From Croceicoccus sp. Ery15 (GTDB lineage: Bacteria > Pseudomonadota > Alphaproteobacteria > Sphingomonadales > Sphingomonadaceae), in contig NZ_CP087588.1 in the NCBI RefSeq assembly GCF_020985305.1, positions 496,001-560,000 of the forward strand: a stretch of DNA of 64,000 nucleotides, read 5' to 3'. Positions 26,665-36,426 of the stretch are shown here, in pieces (positions within the stretch are counted from its first letter, which is position 1; the number at the start of each line of letters is the position of its first letter). Under the pieces are notes generated by a model, which worked only from the letters and a program-made list of their open reading frames with translations, ran no database searches and was not told the DNA's origin. Position numbers and translations under genes: made by a program.

Positions 26665-28310
26665 CCCGTCGTATTCACCAAACCGGTCCTAAAGGGTTAG
26701 CGGGAGTGGCCTAAGCTTCTGATCTGAATTAGGAACTGGGTGTCTAAGCCGAACCTGCCGCAGGGCAGAAAATGCCACAGGTCACCCCCGCATGAACAAC
26801 GATATCGCAAGCGCATTTGGATTCCCAGCAGTCGGCCGCAAGAAAGTCACAGCCGCTTTCGACGGCGGCCGGCTTACCTCGGATGGCGGCGTGTTGCTGC
26901 TGGCACAGGCCGAACGAGCGATGGGGATCTGCCAGCGGCTTGCAGCCTGCATTTCCGATCCGCGTGACCCGGGCAGAGTGGTGCATCACCTCGACGATAT
27001 CCTGCGCGCCCGCATCTTTGCGATCAGCTGTGGCTATGAGGACGCCGATGATCTCGACGCTCTGCGCGACGATCCGGGCTTCCGCCTGGCGCTGGGCAAG
27101 CTGCCGGGATCGGGCGTGGGGCTTGCGAGCCAACCGACCATGAGCCGGTGGGAAAATGCGCCGACTACGCGCGAGTTGGCCAGGATGATGGCCGCGATGA
27201 TCGACATCTACTGCGCCAGCTATCCCGCCGCGCCGGCGGCGGTGACGCTGGATATCGATGACACCTGTGATGTCGTGCACGGCTATCAGCAACTCTCGTT
27301 CTGGAACGGTCATCACGGGGAGCGCTGCTTCCTGCCGATTCATGTCTACGACACCGCCACCGGTCGGCCGGTGGCAATGCTGCTGCGCGCCGGCAAGACA
27401 CCGTCGGGCGCCGAGGCTGCCGGACACATTCGGCGCCTGGTGCGCCATCTTCGGCGGCACTGGCCCGATACCCACATCACCATCCGCGGCGACGGGCACT
27501 ATGGGCGGCCCGAGGTCATGACGTTGTGCGAGGCGACCGGCGTCGATTACGTATTTGGTCTGCCGACCAACGCCGTGCTGCGTGCCGATCCCGAAATCGT
27601 CACCGTCGCCGATGCTTGTGCCGTCAGGCGGGCTCAACGCCAATGCCCGGTCCTGCGCAACTATGCCGAGACCCGCTACGGCGCCAAAAGCTGGAAATGC
27701 CAGCGCCGCGTCGTCGCCCGGATTGAGGCCAGCACGCTGGGCATGGACATCCGCTATGTCGTCACCTCGCTGACCGAAGGCTCGGCCGAGCACATCTACG
27801 ACACGCTGTACTGCGCCCGCGGTCAGGCCGAGAACCTGATCAAGCGCCACAAGAGCCAGCTCGCCAGCGATCGCACCTCGTGCCGCTCGGCGGGCGCCAA
27901 CCAGATGCGCCTCATCCTGCACACCGCCGCATACTGGCTCCTGTGGCGAATCCAGCAGGAAATCCCAAGAGCCACCGCACTCGCCACCGCCGAGTTCGCC
28001 ACGCTGCGCCTGCGCCTGCTCAAGGTCGCTGCCCGCGTCATCGAAACCGCCACGCGTATCCGCGTCGCCTTCGCTTCGGCTTGCCCGGATGCCGGTGTGT
28101 TCAAGGCCATCACCACCAGTCTGCGACCAGCGCCCACATAGCAAGAGCGGCGGTGCCGCCGAACCCCTGAGCCCCAGTCCATCAACCTCGAAAAGCCCAT
28201 TGCTCCTGCCGCGGTGAAAAACGCCGGTGGAGGCGTGCGCCTTGATCAATCAGGCACCGCCACATCGCCGTCCGAACAACACGAAGCGGTAGCCTCATGA
28301 ATAGGACGGG
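26665..28310 (+). mobile_element. IS1380 family element, copy A
   Basis: A 1646-bp element with inverted ends CCCGTCGTATTCAC and, at the right, the complement of CCCGTCCTATTCAT. The flanks do not match: left TTAA, right CTAG. Copy B at 36427 is the same length and differs by only one residue in the transposase. The unmatched flanks suggest a hybrid formed by recombination between two copies. Confidence 0.92.
26792..28141 (+). CDS. IS1380 family transposase (copy A)
   Basis: A 449-residue DDE transposase with the IS1380 order of motifs: AFDGGRLTSDGGVLLLAQAE at the N-terminus, VTLDIDDTCDVVHG (catalytic Asp), IRGDGHYGRPEVM (second Asp) and YCARGQAENLIKRHKSQLAS (Glu). Full length and intact. Differs from copy B at one residue (Ala in LLRAGK versus Thr). 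Confidence 0.93.
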   Translation: MNNDIASAFGFPAVGRKKVTAAFDGGRLTSDGGVLLLAQAERAMGICQRLAACISDPRDPGRVVHHLDDILRARIFAISCGYEDADDLDALRDDPGFRLALGKLPGSGVGLASQPTMSRWENAPTTRELARMMAAMIDIYCASYPAAPAAVTLDIDDTCDVVHGYQQLSFWNGHHGERCFLPIHVYDTATGRPVAMLLRAGKTPSGAEAAGHIRRLVRHLRRHWPDTHITIRGDGHYGRPEVMTLCEATGVDYVFGLPTNAVLRADPEIVTVADACAVRRAQRQCPVLRNYAETRYGAKSWKCQRRVVARIEASTLGMDIRYVVTSLTEGSAEHIYDTLYCARGQAENLIKRHKSQLASDRTSCRSAGANQMRLILHTAAYWLLWRIQQEIPRATALATAEFATLRLRLLKVAARVIETATRIRVAFASACPDAGVFKAITTSLRPAPT

Positions 28311-29113
28311 CTAGGGCGTAGACTCATTAGCGGCGATCCATAGGCGTGTGCAGAAGAGCTTGATGGCAGCGAGGAAGTTATCGCTTCGTTTGTCGTATCT
28401 GGTGGCCAAGCCTCTGGCGTTTTTGAGTTTCCCGAAGAAACGCTCGACCAGATTACGGTAGCGATACAGGAAGCTGCTGAACGCGAAGCCTTTGCGACGA
28501 TTGCGCTTGACTGGGATGTTGGCGAAGCCACCCTGCGCGGTGATCTGACTGCGAATGGCATCGCTGTCATAAGCCTTATCGGCGAGAAAGGTGGTGGCGT
28601 TCGGCACGGCGGCCAGCAGCCTCTCGGCCTCACGGCAATCGCTCGCCTGGCCTTCGGACAGATGCAGTTGGATCGGCAGGCCGCGACCATCAACCAGGGC
28701 ATGGATCTTGGTTGTCAAACCGCCCCGGGAACGTCCCATGCAGCGATTTGGGTCCCCCTTTTTAGGGTCGCACCGTGCTGGTGGACCCGGATGGAAGAAC
28801 TGTCGATCATGACCAACTCGCCGTCGAAGGCTTGGCTCACCGCTTCGAGAAGGCGGTCCCACACACCGGCTTTGCGCCAGCGCACGAAACGGTTGTAGCA
28901 GGTGGTATGTGGGCCATAGCGCTCGGGAATATCAGCCCAAGGACTGCCCGTGCGAAAGCGCCACAATATCCCGTCGATGACCCGCCGGTCATCCACACGC
29001 GGAACCCCGCGAGGCTTGTTCGGCAACAACGGCTCGATCACCAGCCACTCATCATCGGTCAGTTCAAATCTACGACGCGTCATCCAAAGCTCCTTCCCGA
29101 AGCCTTGAATCAA
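28311..29113 (-). CDS. IS5 family transposase (copy 2), frameshifted pair of frames
   Basis: Frames 28715-29113 and 28311-28862 encode the same two transposase parts as copy 1, identical by eye in the translated sequence. The stop codon TAG comes from the adjacent CTAG target duplication. Confidence 0.88.
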
Positions 29114-29153
29114 CCGCGCCCGCGCCGCGCAAGTCAGTTTATGAGTTTACGGC
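28315..29153 (-). mobile_element. IS5 family element, copy 2 (internal)
   Basis: 839 bp, same sequence as copies 1 and 3, reverse orientation. Flanked by CTAG on both sides (28311-28314 and 29154-29157), so this looks like an independent insertion. It sits precisely at the right end of IS1380 copy A. Confidence 0.92.
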
Positions 29154-29225
29154 CTAGTCCAGCTCAGCCAGCCTCCGCCGCCAACATGCCCTCATTGTCG
29201 TAGAAGATGGAGAAAAATGATCCGT

Positions 29226-29245
29226 AGAAATCTGCCAAAGTAGTG
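29226..29245. repeat. Solitary IS701-type inverted-repeat end
   Basis: The 17 bases AATCTGCCAAAGTAGTG (29229-29245) match the left-end inverted repeat of the intact IS701-family element at 44208, and are followed by CTAG as in that element. No transposase is attached, so this is a leftover end from a deleted copy. Confidence 0.75.
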
Positions 29246-29482
29246 CTAGGGTCCAAACCCAATCAACCTCTTGAAAAACGTTGAACACATTGATTCAAGG
29301 GTTATTCCACTGGATACGCCTCATTGCCGTCCGCTAGCAGGGAACTGACCAGGGTGCCTCGTTGGTCTGACAGAGCCATTAGGGCCAGTGGATCAAACCC
29401 CACAACAGACAGGCCGAAGACATGACCGCACCCGAACCCTTGATCGCAGGGCGCCGTCCAGACATGACAGGATCTGCGAATT

Positions 29483-29514
29483 GCCTGGCGGGAGCTGGTC
29501 AGCCCCCGCCAGGC
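29483..29514 (-). terminator. Terminator hairpin of the autotransporter gene
   Basis: Perfect 10-bp stem GCCTGGCGGG / CCCGCCAGGC with a 12-base loop, 5 bp past the autotransporter stop codon. No long T-run follows, so intrinsic termination may be weak. Confidence 0.6.
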
Positions 29515-29519
29515 GAAGT

Positions 29520-32500
29520 TCAGAAACGCAGCGACACATTCGCCCGCCCGGCGTTGCTCATCCCGTAATTGGCGATCGTGCCGCTATAGCCTGCACCGAT
29601 CGTAAGCCTGTCAGACAGCTTGTAGTTCGCCGCAATGTCGACGATCGCGGCATCCCTCGCGAGCGGAGCGCCGGCCACGGTGAATGACGGATCGCCTGCC
29701 GCGAAGCGCATGGTCGCTGTCGTCGCCTTACCGTCCAGCGCGTGCTGCCACTCACCCGAGAAGGTGACCGCGAACCGCTTTGCCGGATCAAGCGGCACCT
29801 GCGACTTGAAACCAATCGAACCGAAGGTCCAATTTGATTTCTCTGCCATGCCGTCTAGAGCAAGAGTTCCACCATTTTCGGCGAAGCCACGCCGATCGAA
29901 GCGGATCCAGTTGACCCCGATAAAGGGTTCGATTGCCCCATTACCCAGTGGCATTTGGATGCCAGCGCGCGCAAAAGCTCCATAGGTTTTTGCATCGTAC
30001 GACGCCGCCGCTTGCTGGTCGATCGATCCCAGGCTGAAATCGCGATTGGTATCGACGTCAAAGTCGGCGATCTGGGCTCCGGCTGACAGGTTGATCGGAC
30101 CAAGTTTCGATCCAGCATAAAGATCAAGATGCTTGCCAGAAATCTTGGCATTCGAAAGCCGGTCGCGCAGCTTGAGACTGCCATCCGTGTAACCGATCGC
30201 AATGCCCATCTTTGATTTTCCGCGGGTCAATTCCAGACCGCCAATCACGCCAGTAGAATTACGCTGATACCCTGCAGCGTTGCGATCACTCGACCAGTCG
30301 TCTTGCGCCCCGACACCCTGGATCCAAAGCGCGGGGCCGTCATGCTTCGGCAGATCGAGCCGGCCAAGCACGGCCCGGCGGTTCCGATCGCTGTCCTGCA
30401 CCAGAGCGTTGGCAACGGTCGCATGGATTTCGCCTGACAGGTTGTCGAGAATGGCGCGTGCGCCCTTCGCCGATTGTCCGACGATCGCGTAGTATAGCTC
30501 GCTCTCCGATGCGAAAGCGGCGTTGATCGCGCCACCTACGCTGGCCTGGTTGTAGGTCACCGCGATGTCGGCGAACGCGATATCGTTGCGCGTCAGAACC
30601 AGGCCGACGCCAGTGGCGCTATACTGCAGCGTTGGCATCAGGAAGGCGAGATCGGTCTGCACATTGTCGAAGCTGCCTTCGACCGTACCTCCCGAGATGA
30701 TCGTATAGCCGGTCTGCGGAGCATAGTCGCCATACGCCGCGAGCACCTGAACCGTACCGCCTGCAATAGTGACCGTGCCAGTGGCTGACAGCATATCCGC
30801 CTCGCCGGCCGCATTGGCATTGACGATCAAGTTCGAACCGGAAGCAAAAGCGACGTCTCCGTCAACCAACATCGTGCCCAGACCATCACCGGCCACCGAG
30901 ACCATCGAACCCGATGCGGCGTCGATTCCGCCAACAATACCGGAGCCTGCCAGCATCGTGCCGTCCTGCAAGGTGATTGCCGATCCGCGAAGGTCTCCGT
31001 CCACAGTGAGACCGCCTGCGGACACTGTCGTGTTGCCGCTAAAACCGTGAGCGCCGGAAATCGTCAGCGTTCCTGCACCCGATTTGAGGAGTGAGCCGCT
31101 ACCGTAAAGCGTCCCGTCGAACGTAGCATCATCAGGCTGAGCCAGTTCGAGTGCCGCATTGTTGAGAACGTCACCGGTGAGCGAGTTGGCCGATCCGATC
31201 AGTGTGCCGCCTGCGATAATCGTGCCGCCGGTGTAGCTATTAGCGCCGGTGAGCGTAACCGCGCCGGTGCCGTCCTTGGTCAGTGAGCCGCTGCCGGAGA
31301 TATCGCCGCTGAACCCGCCATCGCTATCCTGATCGATGACCAGCGCCGCATTGTCGAGCACATCCCCGGTGAGCGAGTTGGTCGAGCCGATCAGTGTGCC
31401 GCCAGCGATTGTGGTGCCACCGGTATATGTGTTCGTTCCGTTAAGCGTAAGCTCTCCGCCGGTCAGCGCGAAGCCGCCGGTGCCGCCGATCGCGCCGTCA
31501 AAGCTGCCCGAGCCATCGGTGATGGTCAGCGACTTGTCGCCCAGCGCCACTTCGCCAGCACCGCCCAGGGTCTTGATCGAAGCGCCGTCATTGGTGCCGC
31601 CGATATCGAACGTGCCGTCGGCGATGACCTTGGACGAGCCTTCGATGCTGCCGTCGCCGGTCAGTGCCAGCGTGGTGCCGCCAGCGATGGTGGTGTCGCC
31701 GGTGTAGCCGTTGGTACCGGTCAGGGTGATCTCCCCGCCGGTCAGCGCGAAGCCGCCGGTGCCGCCGATCGCGCCGTCAAAGCTGCCCGAGCCATCGGTA
31801 ACGGTCAGCACCTTGTCGTCCAGCGCCACTTCGCCAGCACCGCCCAGGGTCTTGATCGAAGCGCCGTCATTGGTGCCGCCGATATCGAACGTGCCGTCGG
31901 CGATGACCTTGGACGAGCCTTCGATGCTGCCGTCGCCGGTCAGTGCCAGCGTGGTGCCGCCAGCGATGGTGGTGTCACCGGTGTAGCCGTTGGTACCGGT
32001 CAGGGTGATATCCCCGCCGGTCAGCGCGAAGCCGCCGGTGCCGCCGATCGCGCCGTCAAAGCTGCCCGAGCCATCGGTAACGGTCAGCACCTTGTCGTCC
32101 AGCGCCACTTCGCCAGCACCGCCCAGGGTCGTGATCGAAGCGCCGTCATTGGTGCCGCCGATATCGAACGTGCCGTCGGCGATGACCTTGGACGAGCCTT
32201 CGATGCTGCCGTCGCCGGTCAGTGCCAGCGTGGTGCCGCCAGCGATGGTGGTGTCACCGGTGTAGCCGTTGGTACCGGTCAGGGTGATCTCCCCGCCGGT
32301 CAGCGCGAAGCCGCCGGTGCCGCCGATCGCGCCGTCAAAGCTGCCCGAGCCATCGGTGATGGTCAGCGACTTGTCGCCCAGCGCCACTTCGCCAGCACCG
32401 CCCAGGGTCTTGATCGAAGCGCCGTCATTGGTGCCGCCGATATCGAACGTGCCGTCGGCGATGACCTTGGACGAGCCTTCGATGCTGCCGTCGCCGGTCA

Positions 32501-35500
32501 GTGCCAGCGTGGTGCCGCCAGCGATGGTGGTGTCGCCGGTGTAGCCGTTGGTACCGGTCAGGGTGATCTCCCCGCCGGTCAGCGCGAAGCCGCCGGTGCC
32601 GCCGATCGCGCCGTCAAAGCTGCCCGAGCCATCGGTGATGGTCAGCGACTTGTCGCCCAGCGCCACTTCGCCAGCACCGCCCAGGGTCTTGATCGAAGCG
32701 CCGTCATTGGTGCCGCCGATATCGAACGTGCCGTCGGCGATGACCTTGGACGAGCCTTCGATGCTGCCGTCGCCGGTCAGTGCCAGCGTGGTGCCGCCAG
32801 CGATGGTGGTGTCGCCGGTGTAGCCGTTGGTACCGGTCAGGGTGATCTCCCCGCCGGTCAGCGCGAAGCCGCCGGTGCCGCCGATCGCGCCGTCAAAGCT
32901 GCCCGAGCCATCGGTAACGGTCAGCACCTTGTCGTCCAGCGCCACTTCGCCAGCACCGCCCAGGGTCTTGATCGAAGCGCCGTCATTGGTGCCGCCGATA
33001 TCGAACGTGCCGTCGGCGATGACCTTGGACGAGCCTTCGATGCTGCCGTCGCCGGTCAGTGCCAGCGTGGTGCCGCCAGCGATGGTGGTGTCACCGGTGT
33101 AGCCGTTGGTACCGGTCAGGGTGATATCCCCGCCGGTCAGCGCGAAGCCGCCGGTGCCGCCGATCGCGCCGTCAAAGCTGCCCGAGCCATCGGTGATGGT
33201 CAGCGACTTGTCGCCCAGCGCCACTTCGCCAGCACCGCCCAGGGTCGTGATCGAGGCGCCGTCATTGGTGCCGCCGATATCGAACGTGCCGTCGGCGATG
33301 ACCTTGGACGAGCCTTCGATGCTGCCGTCGCCGGTCAGTGCCAGCGTGGTGCCGCCAGCGATGGTGGTGTCACCGGTGTAGCCGTTGGTACCGGTCAGGG
33401 TGATATCCCCGCCGGTCAGCGCGAAGCCGCCGGTGCCGCCGATCGCGCCGTCAAAGCTGCCCGAGCCATCGGTGATGGTCAGCGACTTGTCGCCCAGCGC
33501 CACTTCGCCAGCACCGCCCAGGGTCGTGATCGAGGCGCCGTCATTGGTGCCGCCAATATCGAACGTGCCGTCGGCGATGACCTTGGACGAGCCTTCGATG
33601 CTGCCGTCGCCGGTCAGTGCCAGCGTGGTGCCGCCAGCGATGGTGGTGTCGCCGGTGTAGCCGTTGGTACCGGTCAGGGTGATCTCCCCGCCGGTCAGCG
33701 CGAAGCCGCCGGTGCCGCCGATCGCGCCGTCAAAGCTGCCCGAGCCATCGGTGATGGTCAGCGACTTGTCGCCCAGCGCCACTTCGCCAGCACCGCCCAG
33801 GGTCTTGATCGAAGCGCCGTCATTGGTGCCGCCAATATCGAACGTGCCGTCGGCGATGACCTTGGACGAGCCTTCGATGCTGCCGTCGCCGGTCAGTGCC
33901 AGCGTGGTGCCGCCAGCGATGGTGGTGTCACCGGTGTAGCCGTTGGTACCGGTCAGGGTGATCTCCCCGCCGGTCAGCGCGAAGCCGCCGGTGCCGCCGA
34001 TCGCGCCGTCAAAGCTGCCCGAGCCATCGGTGATGGTCAGCGACTTGTCGCCCAGCGCCACTTCGCCAGCACCGCCCAGGGTCTTGATCGAAGCGCCGTC
34101 ATTGGTGCCGCCGATATCGAACGTGCCGTCGGCGATGACCTTGGACGAGCCTTCGATGCTGCCGTCGCCGGTCAGTGCCAGCGTGGTGCCGCCAGCGATG
34201 GTGGTGTCGCCGGTGTAGCCGTTGGTACCGGTCAGGGTGATCTCCCCGCCGGTCAGCGCGAAGCCGCCGGTGCCGCCGATCGCGCCGTCAAAGCTGCCCG
34301 AGCCATCGGTGATGGTCAGCGACTTGTCGCCCAGCGCCACTTCGCCAGCACCGCCCAGGGTCGTGATCGAGGCGCCGTCATTGGTGCCGCCGATATCGAA
34401 CGTGCCGTCGGCGATGACCTTGGACGAGCCTTCGATGCTGCCGTCGCCGGTCAGTGCCAGCGTGGTGCCGCCAGCGATGGTGGTGTCACCGGTGTAGCCG
34501 TTGGTACCGGTCAGGGTGATATCCCCGCCGGTCAGCGCGAAGCCGCCGGTGCCGCCGATCGCGCCGTCAAAGCTGCCCGAGCCATCGGTGATGGTCAGCG
34601 ACTTGTCGCCCAGCGCCACTTCGCCAGCACCGCCCAGGGTCGTGATCGAGGCGCCGTCATTGGTGCCGCCAATATCGAACGTGCCGTCGGCGATGACCTT
34701 GGACGAGCCTTCGATGCTGCCGTCGCCGGTCAGTGCCAGCGTGGTGCCGCCAGCGATGGTGGTGTCACCGGTGTAGCCGTTGGTACCGGTCAGGGTGATA
34801 TCCCCGCCGGTCAGCGCGAAGCCGCCGGTGCCGCCGATCGCGCCGTCAAAGCTGCCCGAGCCATCGGTGATGGTCAGCGACTTGTCGCCCAGCGCCACTT
34901 CGCCAGCACCGCCCAGGGTCTTGATCGAAGCGCCGTCATTGGTGCCGCCGATATCGAACATGCCGTCGGCGATGACCTTGGACGAGCCTTCGATGCTGCC
35001 GTCGCCGGTCAGTGCCAGCGTGGTGCCGCCAGCGATGGTGGTGTCACCGGTGTAGCCGTTGGTACCGGTCAGGGTGATGCTGCCGCCCGTGCTGCTGTTG
35101 GTTATGGATAGTGAGCCGGGAGTGCCTTCTACAGCATCATTGAAGGCGCCTGAGAAAGTGGAATCATTGCCGTTCTGATCAATGACCGCCCCATCTTCCC
35201 CAATCCCAAAATCTTGAGAATAGGCAGAATCCGGCTCGTCTACCGTCAGGGTACCGCCTTGGAAATTCCCCGAATCTCCAAGATCGGACGAATTCGTATC
35301 TCCTGATATGATCGTCTCTACGGGACCAGAAGGGGTGACGGGCGCATTACTGCCAGGATTAGGACCAATTGGCGCAAAATATACGCCTTTATCATAGGTG
35401 GTTCCGGTATACTGATCAACAAATAGCACAGGGCTATTTACCGTATCCGACAAATTGAGCGACAAAAAACCGAGACGGTATGTTCCTGATGTATCCACAC

Positions 35501-36167
35501 TGTACGTGGAAACTTGCCAGCCAGTTGCGCCGTAATTTCCTGTTGAGTAATTTCCGGTTCCGAGAACTGTTGCACCAAGAAGAGCATACTGGTCTTTATT
35601 GTTATTTACAGTCGCCAAAATTGAATTATTGTCTATATTTACCAGAGACGTCAAAGAGGCATCATTGAATGGGTCGTAATCCGTAGATACGTATTGCCAG
35701 GCCATCTCGAAAGAGTCGCCTGCATTGAGCAGGAGGTCCTGATAAATCCAGGCAGCGTTAGTTGGGTTGCTGGTCAATAAGGCCGCGACGGCCGATTGAC
35801 TCGTGGCTGTCAATCCAAGGTCAGTCGCTCCATTTGCAAAGGTATAGTTGCCGCCAGCTTGAAGCGACGCCATATACGTATCATAGGGGACAACCGTCCA
35901 TGAATGTGAGCCAGGAGCAGTGCCAGCAACAGACTGGAAATCAGTCATTCCTGTAACAACTGTAACTCCTACACCCGAGCTATTATATGATCCTGCCGCT
36001 TGCGTCCCCGTCCCGCCACCTACGTTCCACCCGTCAAGATTTCCGGTTTCAAAACTGGTGTTTTCGATGGTCTGTGCGTGCGCAGACATATTGCCGATAA
36101 GCAAGCTTGCGGCGATGGCAGCCGCTGAAGTCGCACCTTTGAACTCTTTGATCCGCCGCATTGTCAT
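29520..36167 (-). CDS. Giant autotransporter with 13 tandem 93-residue repeats
   Basis: A 2215-residue type Va autotransporter. Signal peptide (cut near AHA|Q, residue 32); an N-terminal domain to about residue 290 (NTSFETGNLDGWNVGGGTG onward) resembling secreted carbohydrate-binding modules; a linker; 13 near-identical 93-residue passenger repeats (about 365-1573), each with autotransporter-associated beta-strand motifs (GYTGDTTIAGGTTLALTGDG, FDIGGTNDGASI, GAIGGTGGFALTGG); degenerate repeats to about 1720; and a C-terminal autotransporter beta-barrel of about 290 residues ending SLRF. The passenger should form a long beta-helix on the cell surface, probably an adhesin. Start at 36167 with GAGGG upstream; a second ATG is 6 bases on. 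It is single-gene, flanked by mobile elements. Confidence 0.9.
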   Translation of the reverse strand: MTMRRIKEFKGATSAAAIAASLLIGNMSAHAQTIENTSFETGNLDGWNVGGGTGTQAAGSYNSSGVGVTVVTGMTDFQSVAGTAPGSHSWTVVPYDTYMASLQAGGNYTFANGATDLGLTATSQSAVAALLTSNPTNAAWIYQDLLLNAGDSFEMAWQYVSTDYDPFNDASLTSLVNIDNNSILATVNNNKDQYALLGATVLGTGNYSTGNYGATGWQVSTYSVDTSGTYRLGFLSLNLSDTVNSPVLFVDQYTGTTYDKGVYFAPIGPNPGSNAPVTPSGPVETIISGDTNSSDLGDSGNFQGGTLTVDEPDSAYSQDFGIGEDGAVIDQNGNDSTFSGAFNDAVEGTPGSLSITNSSTGGSITLTGTNGYTGDTTIAGGTTLALTGDGSIEGSSKVIADGMFDIGGTNDGASIKTLGGAGEVALGDKSLTITDGSGSFDGAIGGTGGFALTGGDITLTGTNGYTGDTTIAGGTTLALTGDGSIEGSSKVIADGTFDIGGTNDGASITTLGGAGEVALGDKSLTITDGSGSFDGAIGGTGGFALTGGDITLTGTNGYTGDTTIAGGTTLALTGDGSIEGSSKVIADGTFDIGGTNDGASITTLGGAGEVALGDKSLTITDGSGSFDGAIGGTGGFALTGGEITLTGTNGYTGDTTIAGGTTLALTGDGSIEGSSKVIADGTFDIGGTNDGASIKTLGGAGEVALGDKSLTITDGSGSFDGAIGGTGGFALTGGEITLTGTNGYTGDTTIAGGTTLALTGDGSIEGSSKVIADGTFDIGGTNDGASIKTLGGAGEVALGDKSLTITDGSGSFDGAIGGTGGFALTGGEITLTGTNGYTGDTTIAGGTTLALTGDGSIEGSSKVIADGTFDIGGTNDGASITTLGGAGEVALGDKSLTITDGSGSFDGAIGGTGGFALTGGDITLTGTNGYTGDTTIAGGTTLALTGDGSIEGSSKVIADGTFDIGGTNDGASITTLGGAGEVALGDKSLTITDGSGSFDGAIGGTGGFALTGGDITLTGTNGYTGDTTIAGGTTLALTGDGSIEGSSKVIADGTFDIGGTNDGASIKTLGGAGEVALDDKVLTVTDGSGSFDGAIGGTGGFALTGGEITLTGTNGYTGDTTIAGGTTLALTGDGSIEGSSKVIADGTFDIGGTNDGASIKTLGGAGEVALGDKSLTITDGSGSFDGAIGGTGGFALTGGEITLTGTNGYTGDTTIAGGTTLALTGDGSIEGSSKVIADGTFDIGGTNDGASIKTLGGAGEVALGDKSLTITDGSGSFDGAIGGTGGFALTGGEITLTGTNGYTGDTTIAGGTTLALTGDGSIEGSSKVIADGTFDIGGTNDGASITTLGGAGEVALDDKVLTVTDGSGSFDGAIGGTGGFALTGGDITLTGTNGYTGDTTIAGGTTLALTGDGSIEGSSKVIADGTFDIGGTNDGASIKTLGGAGEVALDDKVLTVTDGSGSFDGAIGGTGGFALTGGEITLTGTNGYTGDTTIAGGTTLALTGDGSIEGSSKVIADGTFDIGGTNDGASIKTLGGAGEVALGDKSLTITDGSGSFDGAIGGTGGFALTGGELTLNGTNTYTGGTTIAGGTLIGSTNSLTGDVLDNAALVIDQDSDGGFSGDISGSGSLTKDGTGAVTLTGANSYTGGTIIAGGTLIGSANSLTGDVLNNAALELAQPDDATFDGTLYGSGSLLKSGAGTLTISGAHGFSGNTTVSAGGLTVDGDLRGSAITLQDGTMLAGSGIVGGIDAASGSMVSVAGDGLGTMLVDGDVAFASGSNLIVNANAAGEADMLSATGTVTIAGGTVQVLAAYGDYAPQTGYTIISGGTVEGSFDNVQTDLAFLMPTLQYSATGVGLVLTRNDIAFADIAVTYNQASVGGAINAAFASESELYYAIVGQSAKGARAILDNLSGEIHATVANALVQDSDRNRRAVLGRLDLPKHDGPALWIQGVGAQDDWSSDRNAAGYQRNSTGVIGGLELTRGKSKMGIAIGYTDGSLKLRDRLSNAKISGKHLDLYAGSKLGPINLSAGAQIADFDVDTNRDFSLGSIDQQAAASYDAKTYGAFARAGIQMPLGNGAIEPFIGVNWIRFDRRGFAENGGTLALDGMAEKSNWTFGSIGFKSQVPLDPAKRFAVTFSGEWQHALDGKATTATMRFAAGDPSFTVAGAPLARDAAIVDIAANYKLSDRLTIGAGYSGTIANYGMSNAGRANVSLRF
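31449..35075 (-). repeat. 13 x 279-bp in-frame tandem repeat array
   Basis: Exact 279-bp periodicity: a marker (complement of CCGTTGGTACCGG) recurs thirteen times from about 31704 to 35052 at multiples of 279. Units differ only at a few linked sites: KSLTITDG or KVLTVTDG, ASIKTL or ASITTL, GGEITL or GGDITL. The variants are shuffled between units, consistent with recombination or gene conversion. Length variation by whole units is expected. Confidence 0.93.
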
Positions 36168-36426
36168 TACGCCCTCATTTGCGTCAGCGTGGCTGCGCTA
36201 TTAACCTTAACACCAGAGCGCCTATGGGGTCGCAACCGTAAACAAAGGATTGCACTCGCTAGAAAATTTCTACAGCGATGCATTTAATGAACGTCTCTCC
36301 TTGCGCTCGCCTTAAGCCCGAACGTTTTAGCCACATTGAGCGGTGGTAGATCATCTTTTGCCGGCACAAGCCTAGCCGCCTCCCCAGCCGTCCATTTTGA
36401 CAATGTAACCTATTTGGACCGACTAG
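36168..36426 (-). promoter_or_regulatory. Upstream region of the autotransporter gene
   Basis: A 259-bp non-coding stretch, AT-richer than average, between the autotransporter start and IS1380 copy B. It must contain the autotransporter promoter or what remains of it; no boxes were assigned. It ends with the CTAG duplication of IS1380 (36423-36426). Confidence 0.4.

Larger units (their letters stand above)
29158..29519. other. Non-coding junction region downstream of the autotransporter
   Basis: No supported gene. It holds a solitary IS701-type end at 29226-29245, a CTAG at 29246-29249 and the terminator hairpin next to the autotransporter stop. A short reverse-strand frame at 29158-29215 may be the tail of a lost gene. 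Confidence 0.5.

Noticed and set aside
26744-28249. A 501-codon minus-strand open frame, repeated at 36506-38011
   Set aside because: Antisense to the IS1380 transposase in both copies; it repeats only because the IS repeats.
31336-35055. A ladder of plus-strand 91-codon frames every 279 bp (VPPIAPSKLPEPSV-type)
   Set aside because: Antisense shadow of the autotransporter repeat array; each has a stop at the same place and none has a ribosome site.
31449-35075. A CRISPR-like array
   Set aside because: Period is 279 bp, the repeats are coding and in frame, and there are no unique spacers.
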